Assembly (NCBI RefSeq): GCF_905147045.1
Contig: NC_065899.1
Location: forward strand, 8,196,501-8,260,500
DNA from: Nymphalis io
Taxonomy: Eukaryota; Arthropoda; Insecta; Lepidoptera; Nymphalidae
Reading direction: 5' to 3'
Length of the DNA stretch: 64,000 nucleotides
In this document: piece after piece, positions 24,078 through 37,000 of the stretch
Layout: every line of letters begins with the position of its first letter
How positions within the stretch are numbered: the first letter of the stretch is position 1
Notes under the pieces: model-generated
The model's database searches: none
The model's input: the letters and a program-made list of their open reading frames with translations, nothing else
Told to the model about the DNA's origin: nothing
Position numbers and translations under genes: made by a program

Positions 24078-24260
24078 TCATATGCAAGACAGATATGTAC
24101 CAGGCACCCATAGCCACAGCGAAGGTTTAATTTTCCGGTAATCTATACACGCTAATGCGATTTTGAGGTTATGACGCGCCCGCGGCCATGACGCTTCGCT
24201 TGCCGCCATATTGAGTTACCGCGCACGTCATCGTGACGCGCCGCTGTGAAATTGCAGGTG
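24078..24260 (-). promoter_or_regulatory. Small CpG-rich patch, possible promoter or first exon
   Basis: Between about 24165 and 24250 the sequence is dense in CpG (ACGCGCCCGCGGCCATGACG, ACCGCGCACGTCATCGTGAC) inside CpG-poor, AT-rich DNA. On the minus strand an ATG at 24209-24207 sits in TCAATATGGCGGC, close to the YY1 consensus AANATGGCGGC. It opens a 43-codon frame beginning MAASEASWPRARHNL and ending at 24078. Three TGACG-type motifs occur within about 75 bases. No downstream exon is identifiable, so the promoter reading is inference. Confidence 0.3.
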
Positions 24261-25059
24261 AAATATGAAATTATATCCGAAATTGCCTACCTCCGTTTAA
24301 ATTTTACAACAATTTATATAATAAAGTTTATTAATGATTCAAGGAAAGTTATTAAAAATAGAGGAATAAAAATGAATACACGTTGTATGAAACAAGTTCA
24401 TTCACTAAAATAATTTTATATACTTTTCTGTGTACAAGAATGATTTCTTAGTATAAGTGTTGAGTTTCATATAAACTTACAGGTAAAAAAAAAACCTAAT
24501 TAACCCTACCATGAGTTATCGTAACCACAACTGGCCGAGGTCTTTTCAACCTACAAATTGGTTGTCGTTAGCATTTGGATTTTCGAATTCCAGCTAACAA
24601 GCGTTGACCTCCGAAACTTCAGAACAAATGACCAGACACGCCTCAATTAGCGGCCGAAGAGTTACGAACGGTTAATAGGAAACTGTTTGACCACTTTCTT
24701 TTATGAGCGACTTAATCCCGTTCTATTTTAATGGCACTAGAATGATCGGCTTTGTAATTAAGTAATGGACGGTATTGGCAAGATTATAAAATATGACATA
24801 TGTTATGTGATTGAATTCATTTTGGTTTAAATTGCATTGAATATTGCATCTTTTCAGAATGTATTGTGGATTTTTTGAGCCATCTTAAAAGGAATTTGTC
24901 TTATTATAGTAAGCGTTAAGCATAGCCAATTATGGGTAGGGATAAGTTGTATGATGTCAGAAATATTAATGTAGTTTCTCAATAAGTGAATTGATAAAAA
25001 TTTCATGAAACAATTTGAACCTTAATAATTTATATTCATCAGTATATATTATAAAAAAG
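24261..25059. other. Unclassified non-coding stretch
   Basis: The part at about 24530-24710 is less AT-rich than its surroundings but shows no frame or repeat core. Confidence 0.4.
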
Positions 25060-25340
25060 TGCCCCCACCGCTTCTGTCTGTCTATACGCAAAAAACTCAA
25101 AAACTACCGAGCGAATATTCATACGGTTTTCAACAATGGAAGAAGTGGTTCAAGAGGAAGGTTTATGTGTAAAATTCATTAATGTTTTGTGTAATTTGGC
25201 AGAAATATGATGATTTAAAAAAAAATCATGCCGGCTGGGATTTTTACGTAAATCAATAGAGTTATACGTGTAATATTACGATATAAACGTTTAATGTTAA
25301 CCTTTTTTGAAAACGCGTGAAGCCAGGACATAAATTATAA
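25060..25340 (+). mobile_element. Decayed Helitron-like non-autonomous repeat
   Basis: GCTTCTGTCTGTCTATACGC, AAACTCAAAAACTACCGAGC, GAATATTCATACGGTTTTCA and TCAAGAGGAAGGTTTATGTG follow the order I know from abundant lepidopteran Helitron-like elements. Neither terminus is clear. The class assignment is from memory of such repeats and has not been tested. Confidence 0.4.
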
Positions 25341-28300
25341 TAGCTAAGCAGATACATTCACTTTTAACATAGTGGGACATAAATTGTTTAAATAATTTTT
25401 TGTAAGCAGATATTACGTAAAAGTAATTTAAACAACAGCATAAGAAACTATATTTGAATGAGAACTTTACTGGTCCTTTCCAAGTTTGTTTTCAACGACG
25501 CATTAGGCCAGGTTTTTGTAGAACTCTCTTGAGAGTTTAAAGGACATTTGCAAGTTTCTTTGCTAATATTAGGTATTTGATTTTATCTTCAAAGTTTAAC
25601 CTATGAATTTATTTAACTAATTTAAAAGGTCTAATCTCAATTTAAGGTATATAATTTGTAATCATATCAATATTCCTTAAGATGTTACGTTATTTAGTTA
25701 GAAATTTATAATAAGAAGAAATGGAGAATAGCTTCATATTGGCAGTGGTAAGTATATATTGGTTAATTCGCCACCAACTTTAGGAACTAAGAACTAAGTG
25801 GTTTCTTTGTAAAACGATGACATAATAACCGGCTTGAATCTGTTCTGCAGACTGATTTCGATAACAGCGACCATTATCAATGGAGAATAACCAACTGCAT
25901 AGGAGATATTATAGTATTCAAGTGTGTGCACAAGTACGCGTGTATTCCCCTATTTTCATAATCCAATGGGACGGCAATCCGGCACGATTGGATATATTTT
26001 AGACACAGGACAAATAAATTTAACTGCGATTCGAGGCATTTTCTTGTAATCTCCACAGATGTGTGGTGTATTTTTCCGTACCTTTGGTGTATCTTTATAT
26101 AAATTTAGAGTTTGGTCTGTTTATTTCGAGGCAGCATCACAGTCAAAATTTTTGGATTGCATTTTTTTTTGTTTTATCTTCATCTTTTTTTATGAGTGTA
26201 ACACTGGCGAAATTGAAATTTCGTTGGTTGTAACAAAAAGTTATGTAAAATAAAATGAATGCACATCTGAATATACGAATTATAAAAGATTTATTTTTAT
26301 TGAGTTAAATATTTTTACTAACACAGCGAAACTTATTGAACTATAACGCCTGTAAACCTATTTGGCAAGTATTTCTGTTGGCTTCTAGGTGCTCGTTAAG
26401 AAAGAATTTTCGGAAACTCGGCCGGATGCTTCGTAGAGAAATCAATATGTTACACGGGTAAACGCACGTATCTACATCTATTTTATTTATTTGTATTAGT
26501 GAGTTTTGTGTTTGTGAGTTTTATTGTTAAATATGCTAATCTTAGGAGCTATCATTACGTTAGGAATAATTACTTTTAAGAGAAATGAGATAAGAATTAA
26601 TTTTACAATTAAAAAAAAAAAGTCATCCAACGAAAATTACGAAAAAAATAGTGTTACAATCGTCAAAGTTCAACAATAAACTTTAGATGATTATTATTAT
26701 TATTAAAATCATTAATTCAAATATAACTTTTGCTTTTGCGCATTTATGCGCTACGAGCGGAGAATTTACCATAAAGTTCAATTAATATAGCCGGTGGAAC
26801 CGCAGGGCCTAGTTAGCTTACGTATTATATAATATTAAAGATAAACGTATTACATAATATTATAGATAATAAGAATAAGATAACTATGATAGCATATACG
26901 TATGAGATTAATTTGATACTGTAATAAAACTAAAAGTGAAAATTATTAAATACAAAAAAAAAAAAACAAAACCTTTTCTAACCGTGATTAAATGAGATGT
27001 CTAACTTAGATTAGTTTTATTCAAGGCGTTTTATGGAACGTGTTTAGCAGTTTAGCAGTTAGTGCGAATTGACGTATTTCTTTTAACCTTTCTTTTGGGA
27101 ATTAACCTTTTTATCGCTACACACAATTTGATGTTGAAGACCTATGTTATATATATATATATATATATAGGGGCGTAATATAATAATAAATATATCAAAT
27201 TGTATTAATTGCATATTATACAGTAAAACATTTGAGTTTTAGATGCTCACATCAATTAAAATTATTATGATAAAATGACAAACAAACTAAGAAACCAAGC
27301 ACTAATGTAAGTATATATTTTTAAAGTAGATACGAAACTAAACATACAATCTTTACCACCTTTACACCTGCAAGTTAATATTTACGGACTTTAACCTTCG
27401 CGTTAAAGCTATCCCGTAGAAATCCCTGATTGCTGTACCTTGACTTGACAATATATGTTCAGAAGTGAACAGTTTATTCAAACAATATATTAAAAATAAA
27501 TTGATACATGATCAATCACTTGCTGTCAATCAACTGCAATAGTTCTATATGTAAACATATAAGTAAGCATTAAATTAATTATAACTTTAATTTATATTGC
27601 TTCTTTAAAATATTTATGTTTAAGTTTTAAGTTTTAAAACGTGAAATTATTTCAATAAGTTTTTGTTGATGTATTTTTAAACTGAGTCTAACTATTTTTC
27701 CGTTTGAATATAATGGCTTCAGGAATGTGAACCGACATAAAACGGGCGTTAGAAAAATTTACTGCATGTGTATCCGCCTTTATGTCATCATTATAGTTTA
27801 ACGATGGCGCGACTTATATGGCTATAAAATATTAGATTGAACAATATTTTTAGACAAACTTGTGAAGTGTGAATCTTTTTAAATATCGTTATTCATAATT
27901 ATGCCCAAACTAAAGAACAGATTTCTTTTATTATAATATATATACATTGCTAATTACATTGCAAAACGAATAAACACAAAAATCTGTTATAGGTCCATAA
28001 AGTTGGGAGATTTTAAGAGCTCTTTTACGGGAAAAAAAATCCAGTACCTTTATTAAACGAATCGTTATTGTACATCAGCAACCGATCGTTTTTGAGTTTC
28101 GAGTACCATTCTGAGCTTTTAAAGTAGTTCCTATACATTACATGTATGTGACTTCAAAATTTGCGGAACGTTTTGTTATAGAAATGCTTTTCAATCAATT
28201 CTCTCGTTCTCTTAGACAAGTATATCATCGATAAAACGAATTGTTTCTAAAAGGAAACGACGTAAAATAATAATGAACATAAAAAAATCATAGCGCGACG

Positions 28301-30144
28301 TTACTGAAATGTAATTACATTCTGTCTATATTATGACGATGTAAACGACATTTAAGATATGCTGCCCCGTCTGAAATATGCTGCCGAAATTATTCATAGT
28401 GCAGTCCACGACTCATTTTCGAGCCATTACGCTGCATAGGGTAACGAGTTTGGTAAGGGTAATGTGGGTTTTGCATATGCATGACGGATACCGAGAAACC
28501 TAATATTTGTTAGTTCATTTTTTTATGGTCTTTGATGAACGTACGTATTGATTATTTTTATAGTTATATATAAGCAATTGCCAATTGAATAACAATAAGA
28601 TATTTAATGAAAATATTAATCTTGAAGCTATTACGTACCATAATATGAAAGTTATATAATTAATACTTACGTTTATTACAAAAAAAGAGTATTATAATTG
28701 GTGTTCACTAAGTCGATAAGAATAATAAAAATATTTCTGATCGAAACATGAAATTCATTATTAACTCTATAGTAATGAAAAACATACATTAGTGAAAAAG
28801 GAAAAAAAAGGTATAACAAAGCATTAACGAAAATATATGAATGGTCTTTTGTCAAAATTAAAAAGTGGATATAATGTGAAAAGTAATTGAGCTAAATTAT
28901 TCGTACACACAATGGAATAATGAGGCTTTTCGAGTTTAATTGCCAAGTACTTTGCAACCCTTCAATTTCTGTGGGGCAAAACTGACCAGTTATCTGAACT
29001 TTGTCTGAAGTATGGACATGGCATTTAATTATCATCGGGTTAAAGGGACGAATAGGCTTGCAGGGGGCCCGGGGGACCCGTGTTGATGCATAAATTATAC
29101 AATTGTTGGTTTTAATTTCACCCGCAGGGTCAACGTTTCGTTTCGATAAAGTGTTTGTGTAATTATTAACTACCTCGTACACGGTGTTGTTTTTGTTAAT
29201 TGAACTGTAAAACCTTCCTCTTTGTTTGCTTTAATAAAGTAATAATAGTTGCTGACAATCAACTCAGGTAAAGTTGATTGCGGCGACGTTTTTTATGTTG
29301 CTGTTTAATTTTATTTGACACACAAAATAGTTTGCAAGATTTTGTGTATTAGGTTATATTTGTTCGTTCAGTATGTATTTCTTAATTTAAGCAATCTATT
29401 ACAACGATATATTTTAATTTGAATTTTATTGTAAACACAACATAACGAATAAAACTCAACCTTATAATAAAAAAGTATTTATGTGTACATAAAGAAAATT
29501 AGTATTTTCGAAATAATTTAATTTAATCTCATTAATCTATTATAAACTCTGTTACGAAAAGTAGCATTTCATCATCATTTAAATTTTAATATAAACATTT
29601 AAGTTCTTGATTTAATTGTTTCATACTTAAGCCGAAGAATTGAGATTTCTAGATATCAACTTTTGGATCGTTACTATGGGTGTTTCATAAGGATACATAT
29701 TTTGTCCTATTTTGTTATGTGTCTATATATAAATTAATTCTTTCCAATATTATAGCTATTTAAGTTCTTTTATTGTTAATAACAATACTTCATTACTATT
29801 TTTAAACCAAATTAGACAGGAAAAAAAAAGTTAACTATGAGGATGCCAGCAAGGTATTATCATTGTAACGAAAATGGTTCCCATTCAATATTTTTTTATT
29901 GAGTGCTTAAGAAGAATAAAGTTGAAAAGCTATATACTATATTACTGTATGTCATATTGGTTATCTTAAATAAATCAATAAATTTAATAACATAATGGTC
30001 ATAAAAGTATTTGTAATTATTTGTGATTTACTTTCGTTTATAACATTAACCTTATTAACATTTGAAACAACAAAAAATATTTGTTCATATTGGATACCAA
30101 CTGGAGTAATAATAACTTTTAGTTTTTTAAAAGGTTCATGAAAA
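25341..30144. other. Long AT-rich stretch, nearly repeat-poor
   Basis: Contains a possible SINE-B scrap at 25740-25800, a (TA)n array at 27147-27169, and a 96-codon minus-strand frame at 28892-29182 with no recognisable product. The sub-block 28930-29190 has a local GC peak (GCAGGGGGCCCGGGGGACCC). About 4.8 kb without clear SINE insertion is unusual for this window. Confidence 0.45.
27147..27169. repeat. (TA)n microsatellite
   Basis: Eleven uninterrupted TA units. Confidence 0.95.
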
Positions 30145-30480
30145 CATTCACATGAAACATGAATTAAAACCGAAACTTATCAGACCACCGGAATCACAAT
30201 CTTCGGTAAAGATTCACGTGTTCTAACCACTGGTCAGTGAACTCGCAGGTTCAAAACTAATTTTATCTGTTTAAATTTGCGTTTATAAATATTGATCTCG
30301 TGCTCGGTGGCGAAATAAAACATCGTACAGAAACCTACACTTGTTAGATGAAAATCAGCCACACGCGTATCCACTAATCCACATTACCCGAATTGTTGGT
30401 ATGGTGGTATAACCAAGTGATTGGTGTACGGTGGAAACAGCTCCTAACCTTCTCGTCAAATAGAAAGAAGTATTTAGACA
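30145..30480. repeat. Two decayed SINE-A fragments in opposite orientation
   Basis: 30145-30236 reads as reverse-orientation SINE-A head (ACATGAATT, CTTCGGTAAAGATTCACGTG, TTCTAACCACTGG). 30270-30480 reads as forward SINE-A body (ATCTCGTGCTCGGTGGCGAA, ACATCGTACAGAAACCTACA, ACAGCTCCTAACCTTCTCGT). Both are heavily mutated. Confidence 0.55.
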
Positions 30481-31334
30481 TTAACTTCACTTTACTAATT
30501 TAATTACATTGAAAATAAATTTTAATAATACTTTGATTATTGTTAAGAGAGATAAGAGCTACAGCTAATGTGACAGTTTTAATTTATTTAAGTATGTATT
30601 GTATATATTGTATTCGATGAAATTACACTACTTGTATATCCAACAAAGACTAAAACCCTGTCTAGAGCAGCGTAGTAAAATAAACTTTAAACCTACTTAT
30701 TTATGTAACACCTCGGTAGAATTCAAGTCCAGGCCGATAATAGCTTCACGTAACTCTGTCATATCAGATTTGCAATGGGACGACTTAAAAGCCTACATGA
30801 TAAAAGTAATTTTGGCATATTCATTTCTCAAATACGAAATCGAATTCATTTAAATATAAAGATAACATTTGATTTTTGATGTAAAAGCGACTTAGGCACT
30901 TACGTTTTTATGAATAATGGAGTATTCTTGTTTTGAATGTATGCATCAAATATTTCAATTTATATTAACAGCAACAAATAGGCCGGACGGAACATTAATG
31001 ACATAGTGTTTTATGTTACCGGGATTAGGCTATTGATAGTACTGTACGCTTCAGGCCATTAATTGTACGGCTATGTTCTAATGGAATGTACGCAATGCGA
31101 TATGAGCGTACAAGCGGTTGAGTTATGTATGATAGCAAACATTCAGTCAACTTTAATGATACTACGGTGAACGTAAAACAGTTGTGGCGTAATAATTTAC
31201 TTGTTATGACAACGTTTTAAATTACGTGTTATGGTATTTATTTGATTAAATTTAATATATATCTATATAATTAAGTGAAGTCTAGTATATCGTGCTCGTG
31301 TATCTGAACATATCGGATATAGCCATCATTAATT
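30481..31334. other. Unclassified stretch
   Basis: The 84-codon plus-strand frame at 30599-30853 has no recognisable domain. The block at 30985-31140 is less AT-rich, contains TAATG/CATTAAT cores, and has no repeat match. It could be a conserved regulatory element, but only comparison would show that. Confidence 0.4.
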
Positions 31335-31866
31335 AGTGGTAAGACTTTGTGCAAATTGATCTGCGCAGGTTCTATCCACTCATCATATGTCGTCTTCTTC
31401 TTCCTGCCCTTATCCCACTACGTGTGGTCGGCACAACATGTATTTTCCTTCCACTTCTTTCTGTTACTCGTCATCTCAGTACTTAGCCCTTTCATACACA
31501 TATCTTTCTTTTCTTACGCAATCCATCTTAATATTAAATTAATATTCATCTTAAGATCAGGCAAGTCAACGGTCAAACAATTGCCTATTAAGTGTAAAAA
31601 AAAACACACTTTCTTCGGCCTCCTTCGTCCCCATCCATCAACATTTTCATATTCCTATCCTTCTAGAAACATGCTTTCCATTCCTTCCCATCACATGCCC
31701 ATACCACGCTAATCTAATATTACTCTTCAACTTTTCATCTATATGTGCTACTTTCAGACTGCCTCTGATATACTCATTTAGTCATCACATGTACAGTCGC
31801 CAAATAGAATAAGTGAGTACTGTCGTAAGCTTGCTTAAAGGGTGAGTGATTCAGTGTAATTACAAG
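31335..31866 (+). repeat. SINE-B split by an RTE LINE fragment
   Basis: 31335-31386 keeps AGTGGTAAGACTTTGTGCAA and TCCACTCATCA. 31800-31866 keeps AAAGGGTGAGTGATTCAGTG, TAATTACAAGG. The material between them is the antisense RTE piece. Confidence 0.6.
31385..31790 (-). pseudogene. RTE-type LINE, extreme C-terminal coding end and 3' UTR
   Basis: Reading the minus strand from about 31786 to 31661 gives NEYIRGSLKVAHIDEKLKS, then RLAWYGHVMGRNGKHVS. This is the conserved AWYGHVMRR-type box of RTE-clade endonuclease/reverse transcriptases. Downstream the 3' UTR reads ACATGTTGTGCCGACCACAC, GTAGTGGGATAAGGGCAGGA and a GAAGAAGAAG tail. It is a different RTE lineage from the one at 6918-7803, whose matching box is WAGHVSRR and whose tail is poly(A). 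The 121-codon plus-strand frame at 31347-31712 is antisense noise. Confidence 0.75.
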
Positions 31867-32527
31867 GTTGCCATTTGCCAGGAAATAAAAAAATTTAAAT
31901 TGTAATCTTCAAATCAAATTGCATCTGTTATGAATATTGTTGTAATTTTAACATTTATTCATATCGATCGTTGCTTCACTCTAACGTGTATATGATTAAA
32001 AATAATGTGTCTCGTGTTTTCAGCCCATTAAAATTTTATATCAACATTTTGCGCCTAAAAGCTGTCCATTATCTAATTGCGTTGTAAATTTTCAGATTTT
32101 ATAAATATGTATCTCGATTTGCCAGGGAACGTGTTCGTTTAAAACTAGTGTTTAAAACTTATGGATATAGAATAGTGTTGAATATTTAAACCCCTATTAC
32201 TAGCTCTCTTGTGAATAAAATTCAGTCTTAAAGTGGATTTTATACAAGTTTATCGCTATGGAAATGTGGTCGAAGTCATCGGGTGGCTGCTTTTATATAT
32301 ATTTTATCCTTTTGAATATCATTTTGAAATTATTTATATGAAACGTTAAATTGTTTTATTATAAAACATAAATATTTTGTCTTTCTGTAAGATGTATAAA
32401 AAAATTTACAGCTATATTGAAAGTCATATTAATATTATTTAGACTTTTTATTTTCTTGCACTAAAAGTATTACTTTGATTGATTATGGATTTGTCACACT
32501 ATAATAAGTATAAAGTAATAATAGCCA
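31867..32527. other. AT-rich DNA without recognised features
   Basis: No coding frame or repeat core is seen. Confidence 0.5.
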
Positions 32528-32815
32528 GTAATCCCACTGCTAGTAAAGCCCTTCTCTCCTCTCGACTACAAAAAGACCTTGTGCAAGAAGGATTGGAGAT
32601 TATTGCGCTACTCTAATTATAATATAGCTAGAGGACACCCGTGTGGCATAACTTTATCCAACACATACTGGTTTCGTCACGATGTTTTCCATAACCACCA
32701 AGCACGAGATGAATTACAAACACAAATTAAGGGCTTGAAATTTCAGTAACGCTTGTCTGGGTATGATGCTTTTATTATCGGTTGAGATTCTCATGTTCTA
32801 TGCTACCTCGGGTAT
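32528..32815 (-). repeat. SINE-A, decayed
   Basis: AATCCCACTGCTAGTAAAGC, GTGTGGCATAACTTTATCCA, TCGTCACGATGTTTTCCATA, AGCACGAGATGAATTACAAA and CTACCTCGG appear in order, in reverse orientation, with insertions near 32560-32590. Confidence 0.75.
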
Positions 32816-33214
32816 TATGTAGCTTATTTGTTTATGATATATTTTATTATGCATGTGATTGGAGTGCAAATTGTTGGTCTTGGCGAAGGCTGACATGATT
32901 ATAAAATATAATATATCAACTTACGGAATATCTGTAAATTAATCTTAAAAACCATTTAATAAGAAATCTTGAATGTATTTTGTAGTGTTACTTATTAAGT
33001 TGTCAAAACAAAACTTAAGCTCGTGTCGTACATAGAAACTGTAATTTAGCCGTTGCGTTACAAAATAAACGAGCTAACTATGTCTGTTTAAGAATTTAGT
33101 GCAAATTACTCTGTTTTATGTTTATGTTGGATCAACATAAACTTTGTGAATAATTTGTTTTTAGACGCTGAATAATTTTAATTATAAATACGATTATATT
33201 GTTTTCTTCTTTAC

Positions 33215-33303
33215 AGTGACGGTTGTGAAGGTTGGTCGGCGGTAACCACTTACTATCAGATGGCCAATTTTTCAGTCCGACAGCTTATTTTAAATAAAAA
33301 AAA
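33215..33303 (+). repeat. SINE-B2 3' end
   Basis: GGTAACCACTTACTATCAGA, TGGCCAATTTTTCAGTCCGA, CAGC, then AAATAAAAAAAAA. The tail is the B2 type with CCAATTT.CAGTC rather than CCCATATGCTCGTCC. Confidence 0.65.
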
Positions 33304-33657
33304 ACATACTTGCTTAAACGTTTCTTCTTGAAGAAATCTCTTCAAGTTGGCTGCCTTTTATACTAAGTTTAATTATGTCATTTTTTATATCTATTTTGTT
33401 CTATAAGTAATAATAAAATGTTAAATAAATAACCAAAATTTAAGCTTTCACTAAAGAGGCGATATACCATCTTCGCGCTAATTCAAACGACAAACTCAAC
33501 TGACACTAAGTACAAAAGGAAAGGGTACGTCATTTCATAGAAAATGAAGTTAATTTACTAATAAGTTCCGAGATATTTAAAGTTAGATGTTCAGAATGTT
33601 ATTAATTTTTAAAGTGCTCTATTCTTTTTGCATATACACTACACATAGTGTAAAAAC

Positions 33658-33975
33658 AGCCGAGATGGCCCAGTGGTAAGAATGCGTGAATCTTAACCGA
33701 TGATCGTGGGTTCAAACCCGGGCAAGCACCACTGAATTTTCATGTGCTTAATTTGTGATTATAATTCATCTCGTGCTTTACGGTGAAGGAAAACATTGTG
33801 AGGAAACCTGCATGTGTCTAATTTCATTGAAATTCTGCTACATGTGTAACCCGCCATACTACATGTGTACTTCACCAGCAGCGTGGTGGAATTAGCTCCA
33901 AACCTACTCCTTAATAAAAAGGGAGAGGAGGCCTTTAGCCCAGCAGTGGGACATTCACAGGCTGTTACAGTGCAG
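33658..33975 (+). repeat. SINE-A, complete copy (reference for the family)
   Basis: The tRNA-derived head is AGCCGAGATGGCCCAGTGGT (box A) with GTGGGTTCAAACCCGGGCAA (box B), spaced as in a tRNA. The body runs TGTGCTTAATTTGTGATTAT, CGGTGAAGGAAAACATTGTG, CTGCATGTGTCTAATTTC, GCAGCGTGGTGGAATTAGCT. The tail is GGAGGCCTTTAGCCCAGCAG, TGGGACATTCACAGGCTGTT. One local duplication of the ACATGTGTA block lies near 33840-33870. The copy would be read by RNA polymerase III if its boxes still work; that is inference. Confidence 0.95.
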
Positions 33976-33984
33976 TGTATTAGC

Positions 33985-34055
33985 AGTCTTTGTTGTTGGT
34001 TAATCGCCGTGACTGAAATTGTTTAGAAGGACCTCATCAGTCTGAAATGGAAATC
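33985..34055 (+). repeat. SINE-D tail fragment (weak)
   Basis: TTGGTTAATCGCCGTGACTG, AAATTGTTTAGAAGGACCTC resembles the SINE-D end (GAGATTGGCCGCCGTGGCCG, AAATCGGTCTGAAGG) at 37480-37520. Confidence 0.4.
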
Positions 34056-34090
34056 AAGGAACATTACGTTGATAAATACTATAGCTGTTG

Positions 34091-37000
34091 TATGTATATA
34101 TATATATATATATACTTCTTAATGTATTAAATCATAACTATGACATTATCTGCCTAACAGAAACGTGGCTTTTGGAAGGTTTTTTTGACGAGGAATTATT
34201 TGATACCCGATATACTGTATATCGTAATGACCGTAAATATGACTGTCTTGATATGGAGAGAGGGGGTGGAACATTAATAGCTATTCGTAAGGAATTTTCT
34301 GTAGACATGTGTATTAAAGAATTTTCACCAACTCATCCTCATGTCGATATTACATACTTAAAAATTATATTGCGGCACAATTTACCACATAAGTCAATAT
34401 TTCTTTTCTGTTGCTATTTTCCACAAAATTGTTAACAGGCTGAGTCACAATTGGAATTTTTCGAGTTTGTTTCTGACTTAATTATTCATCATCCATATCA
34501 AGACATTGTGATGGTGGGTGATTTTAACATACGTAAATCGGTTTGGTTATATAGTGATGATAACAGCTCTCTTAATATTTCAAATCCTTCTGTGGATGTT
34601 ATAACATATCAGTTATCTGCATTTATAAATTTTACAAGCTTGCGTCAGTTTAATCACGTTCTTAATGTAAACGGTAGGTTATTGGATTTAATTCTTTCAA
34701 ATTTACACTATGATGTATCTCGTACCGCCCCTTTATCTGAACCAGAGGATGCCCACCACCCTGCTCTCTGTCTTATGATAGATATTTGTTCAATTGAAAG
34801 GAATTTAAGACCTAATAGGCGTATTGTTCGTTTATATCATAAGGCTGACTATGAGGTTGTTGGTGCTGAATTAAACAAAGTTAATTGGGAGCTTCAGTTA
34901 AATAATAAAAATATAACCGAAGCAGTTGATATGTTTTATCAAATCATGGACCAGATCATACAACATTTTATTCCATCAAAAGTAATTACTGAAAACAATA
35001 AATATCCTTGTTGGTACTCTCGGACACTAATTACCTTAATAAATAAAAAATTAAAATGGCATAGGAAGTGGAAAATTTATGGACGAATATATGATTACAA
35101 TAAATTTTCGGACCTTCGGGCTCAAACAAAAAATATTGAAACTGATTGTTACAATTTATTCGTAGAGAGAGCAGAACTGAATATATGTTTTAATTCTAGG
35201 CATTTCTGAACTTTCATAAAATCTAAGAAAGGTCATAACATTCTGCCGGATACTTTATATTATAATAATGAATTCAGTTCTGATGGACAACAAATCTCGA
35301 ATATGTTTAATCACTTTTTTAATTCTGTTTTTGAATTGGATTCAGGGTCCATGTCGATCATATCGTCTAACAACTCTTGCAATCAGACAATAATAAATTC
35401 AATTGAGATTACTAATAACAAAGTAGAGCATTATCTTTCAAAGCTGAAGATATCTAAGGGTAGCGGCCCAGATGGCCTACATCCTATTTTTCTAAAAAAT
35501 TGCAGCAAGGCACTTTGCACTACTTTAACTATTCTCTTTACAAAGTCCTTGAACACGGGTTGTATGCCAAAGGAGTGGAAGAGATCTTTAATCACACCTA
35601 TTTTTAAACAAGGTGATAAAAATCATTTTAAAAACTACCGTGGCATTTCAAAATTGTCTGTGATTCCTAAGATGTTTGAAAAAATTATTTTTGATACCTT
35701 GTTTCCGTTATTAAGGCCTTTACTTATACCAAATCAACATGGATTCATCAATAAACGCTCAACTGAGTCAAATCTTTGCGAATTTCTTGATATAGTATTG
35801 AAAGCTATGGAAGATGGTCACCAGGTGGATGCCGTGTACACCGATTATTCGAAAGCTTTTGATAAAATTTCTCATAATCTGTTGCAAAAAAAACTAGAAA
35901 ACATCGGTGTACACGGCGATCTTTTGCGATGGTTGACATCCTACCTTCGTGATCGTACTCAAGCTGTCGCAGTTAAAGGGTTTACTTCTACTTTTGTACC
36001 TATAACATCCGGTGTGCCTCAGGGTTCCCACCTTGGTCCCTTATTATTTAACGTCTTTATCAATGACTTAACATGCTGCTTCTTAAACTCACAGTTTTTA
36101 CTCTATGCCGATGATACAAAAAATTTCAAAGTTATAAGGGATAACCAGGATTGTATCGAACTCCAAAATGATCTAAATAGGTTAGGACAGTACTGCAAAT
36201 CTAATGGTTTACAACTAAATTTGGCTAAATGTTGTATTATAACATTTTCAAGAAAAAAAAATGCAACATTCTTTCAGTTATTCAATGTTTGGTGTTAAAT
36301 TGCGAAGGGTAACTGAGGTACGGGATCTTGGTGTACACCTTGATAGCCAACTCGTGTTCGATAAGCATATTGAAAAAATTACTTTAAAATCTTACCAAAT
36401 GTTGGGCTTCATCTCAAGGCAAGGTACTGACTTTAGGAACCCTAATACACACTTATAATGCTTACGTTAGGTCACACTTGGAATATGCATCGACTGTATG
36501 GAATCCATGTTATGCTAAGTATATTCAAGCAATCGAAACAATTCAAAATAAATTTCTTAAAAAATTAAAATATAAATTTGGTCACGATTTGCCTACTCTA
36601 CTGTCCTTGAAAACTAGACGAGAACATAGAGACCAATTGTTTCTATTTAAAATTATTAACAGCCTTATAGATTCGCCTTATCTCCTAAATAAAATATTAT
36701 TTAACTGTCCTCACTTAAGTGCTCGGTACAAAGCCACTTTCGCAACTCCAAATCATAAAACAAATTATTACAAAAATAGTTTTATAGTAAGATCGTGTAG
36801 CAACTATAACGATAAATATAACCACATAGACTTGTTCAGCAGCGGTCTCAGTTAGTTTAACTCGATACTTAAAAATAATTAGATTAAGATTTGTTATTAA
36901 CTTTTTTTTTTCCTTTTTCATATTTCACATGATATAAGTTTGGTTTATATACATTTTTACACTTGTTAGTTTTTTTTTTTTTAATTACCATACATTTAAT

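Noticed and set aside
31347..31712. 121-codon plus-strand gene
   Set aside because: It is antisense to an RTE LINE fragment whose minus strand gives a recognisable reverse transcriptase tail.
33658..33735. tRNA gene at the head of SINE-A
   Set aside because: The same head recurs in many copies with the same downstream body, and the acceptor ends do not pair convincingly.
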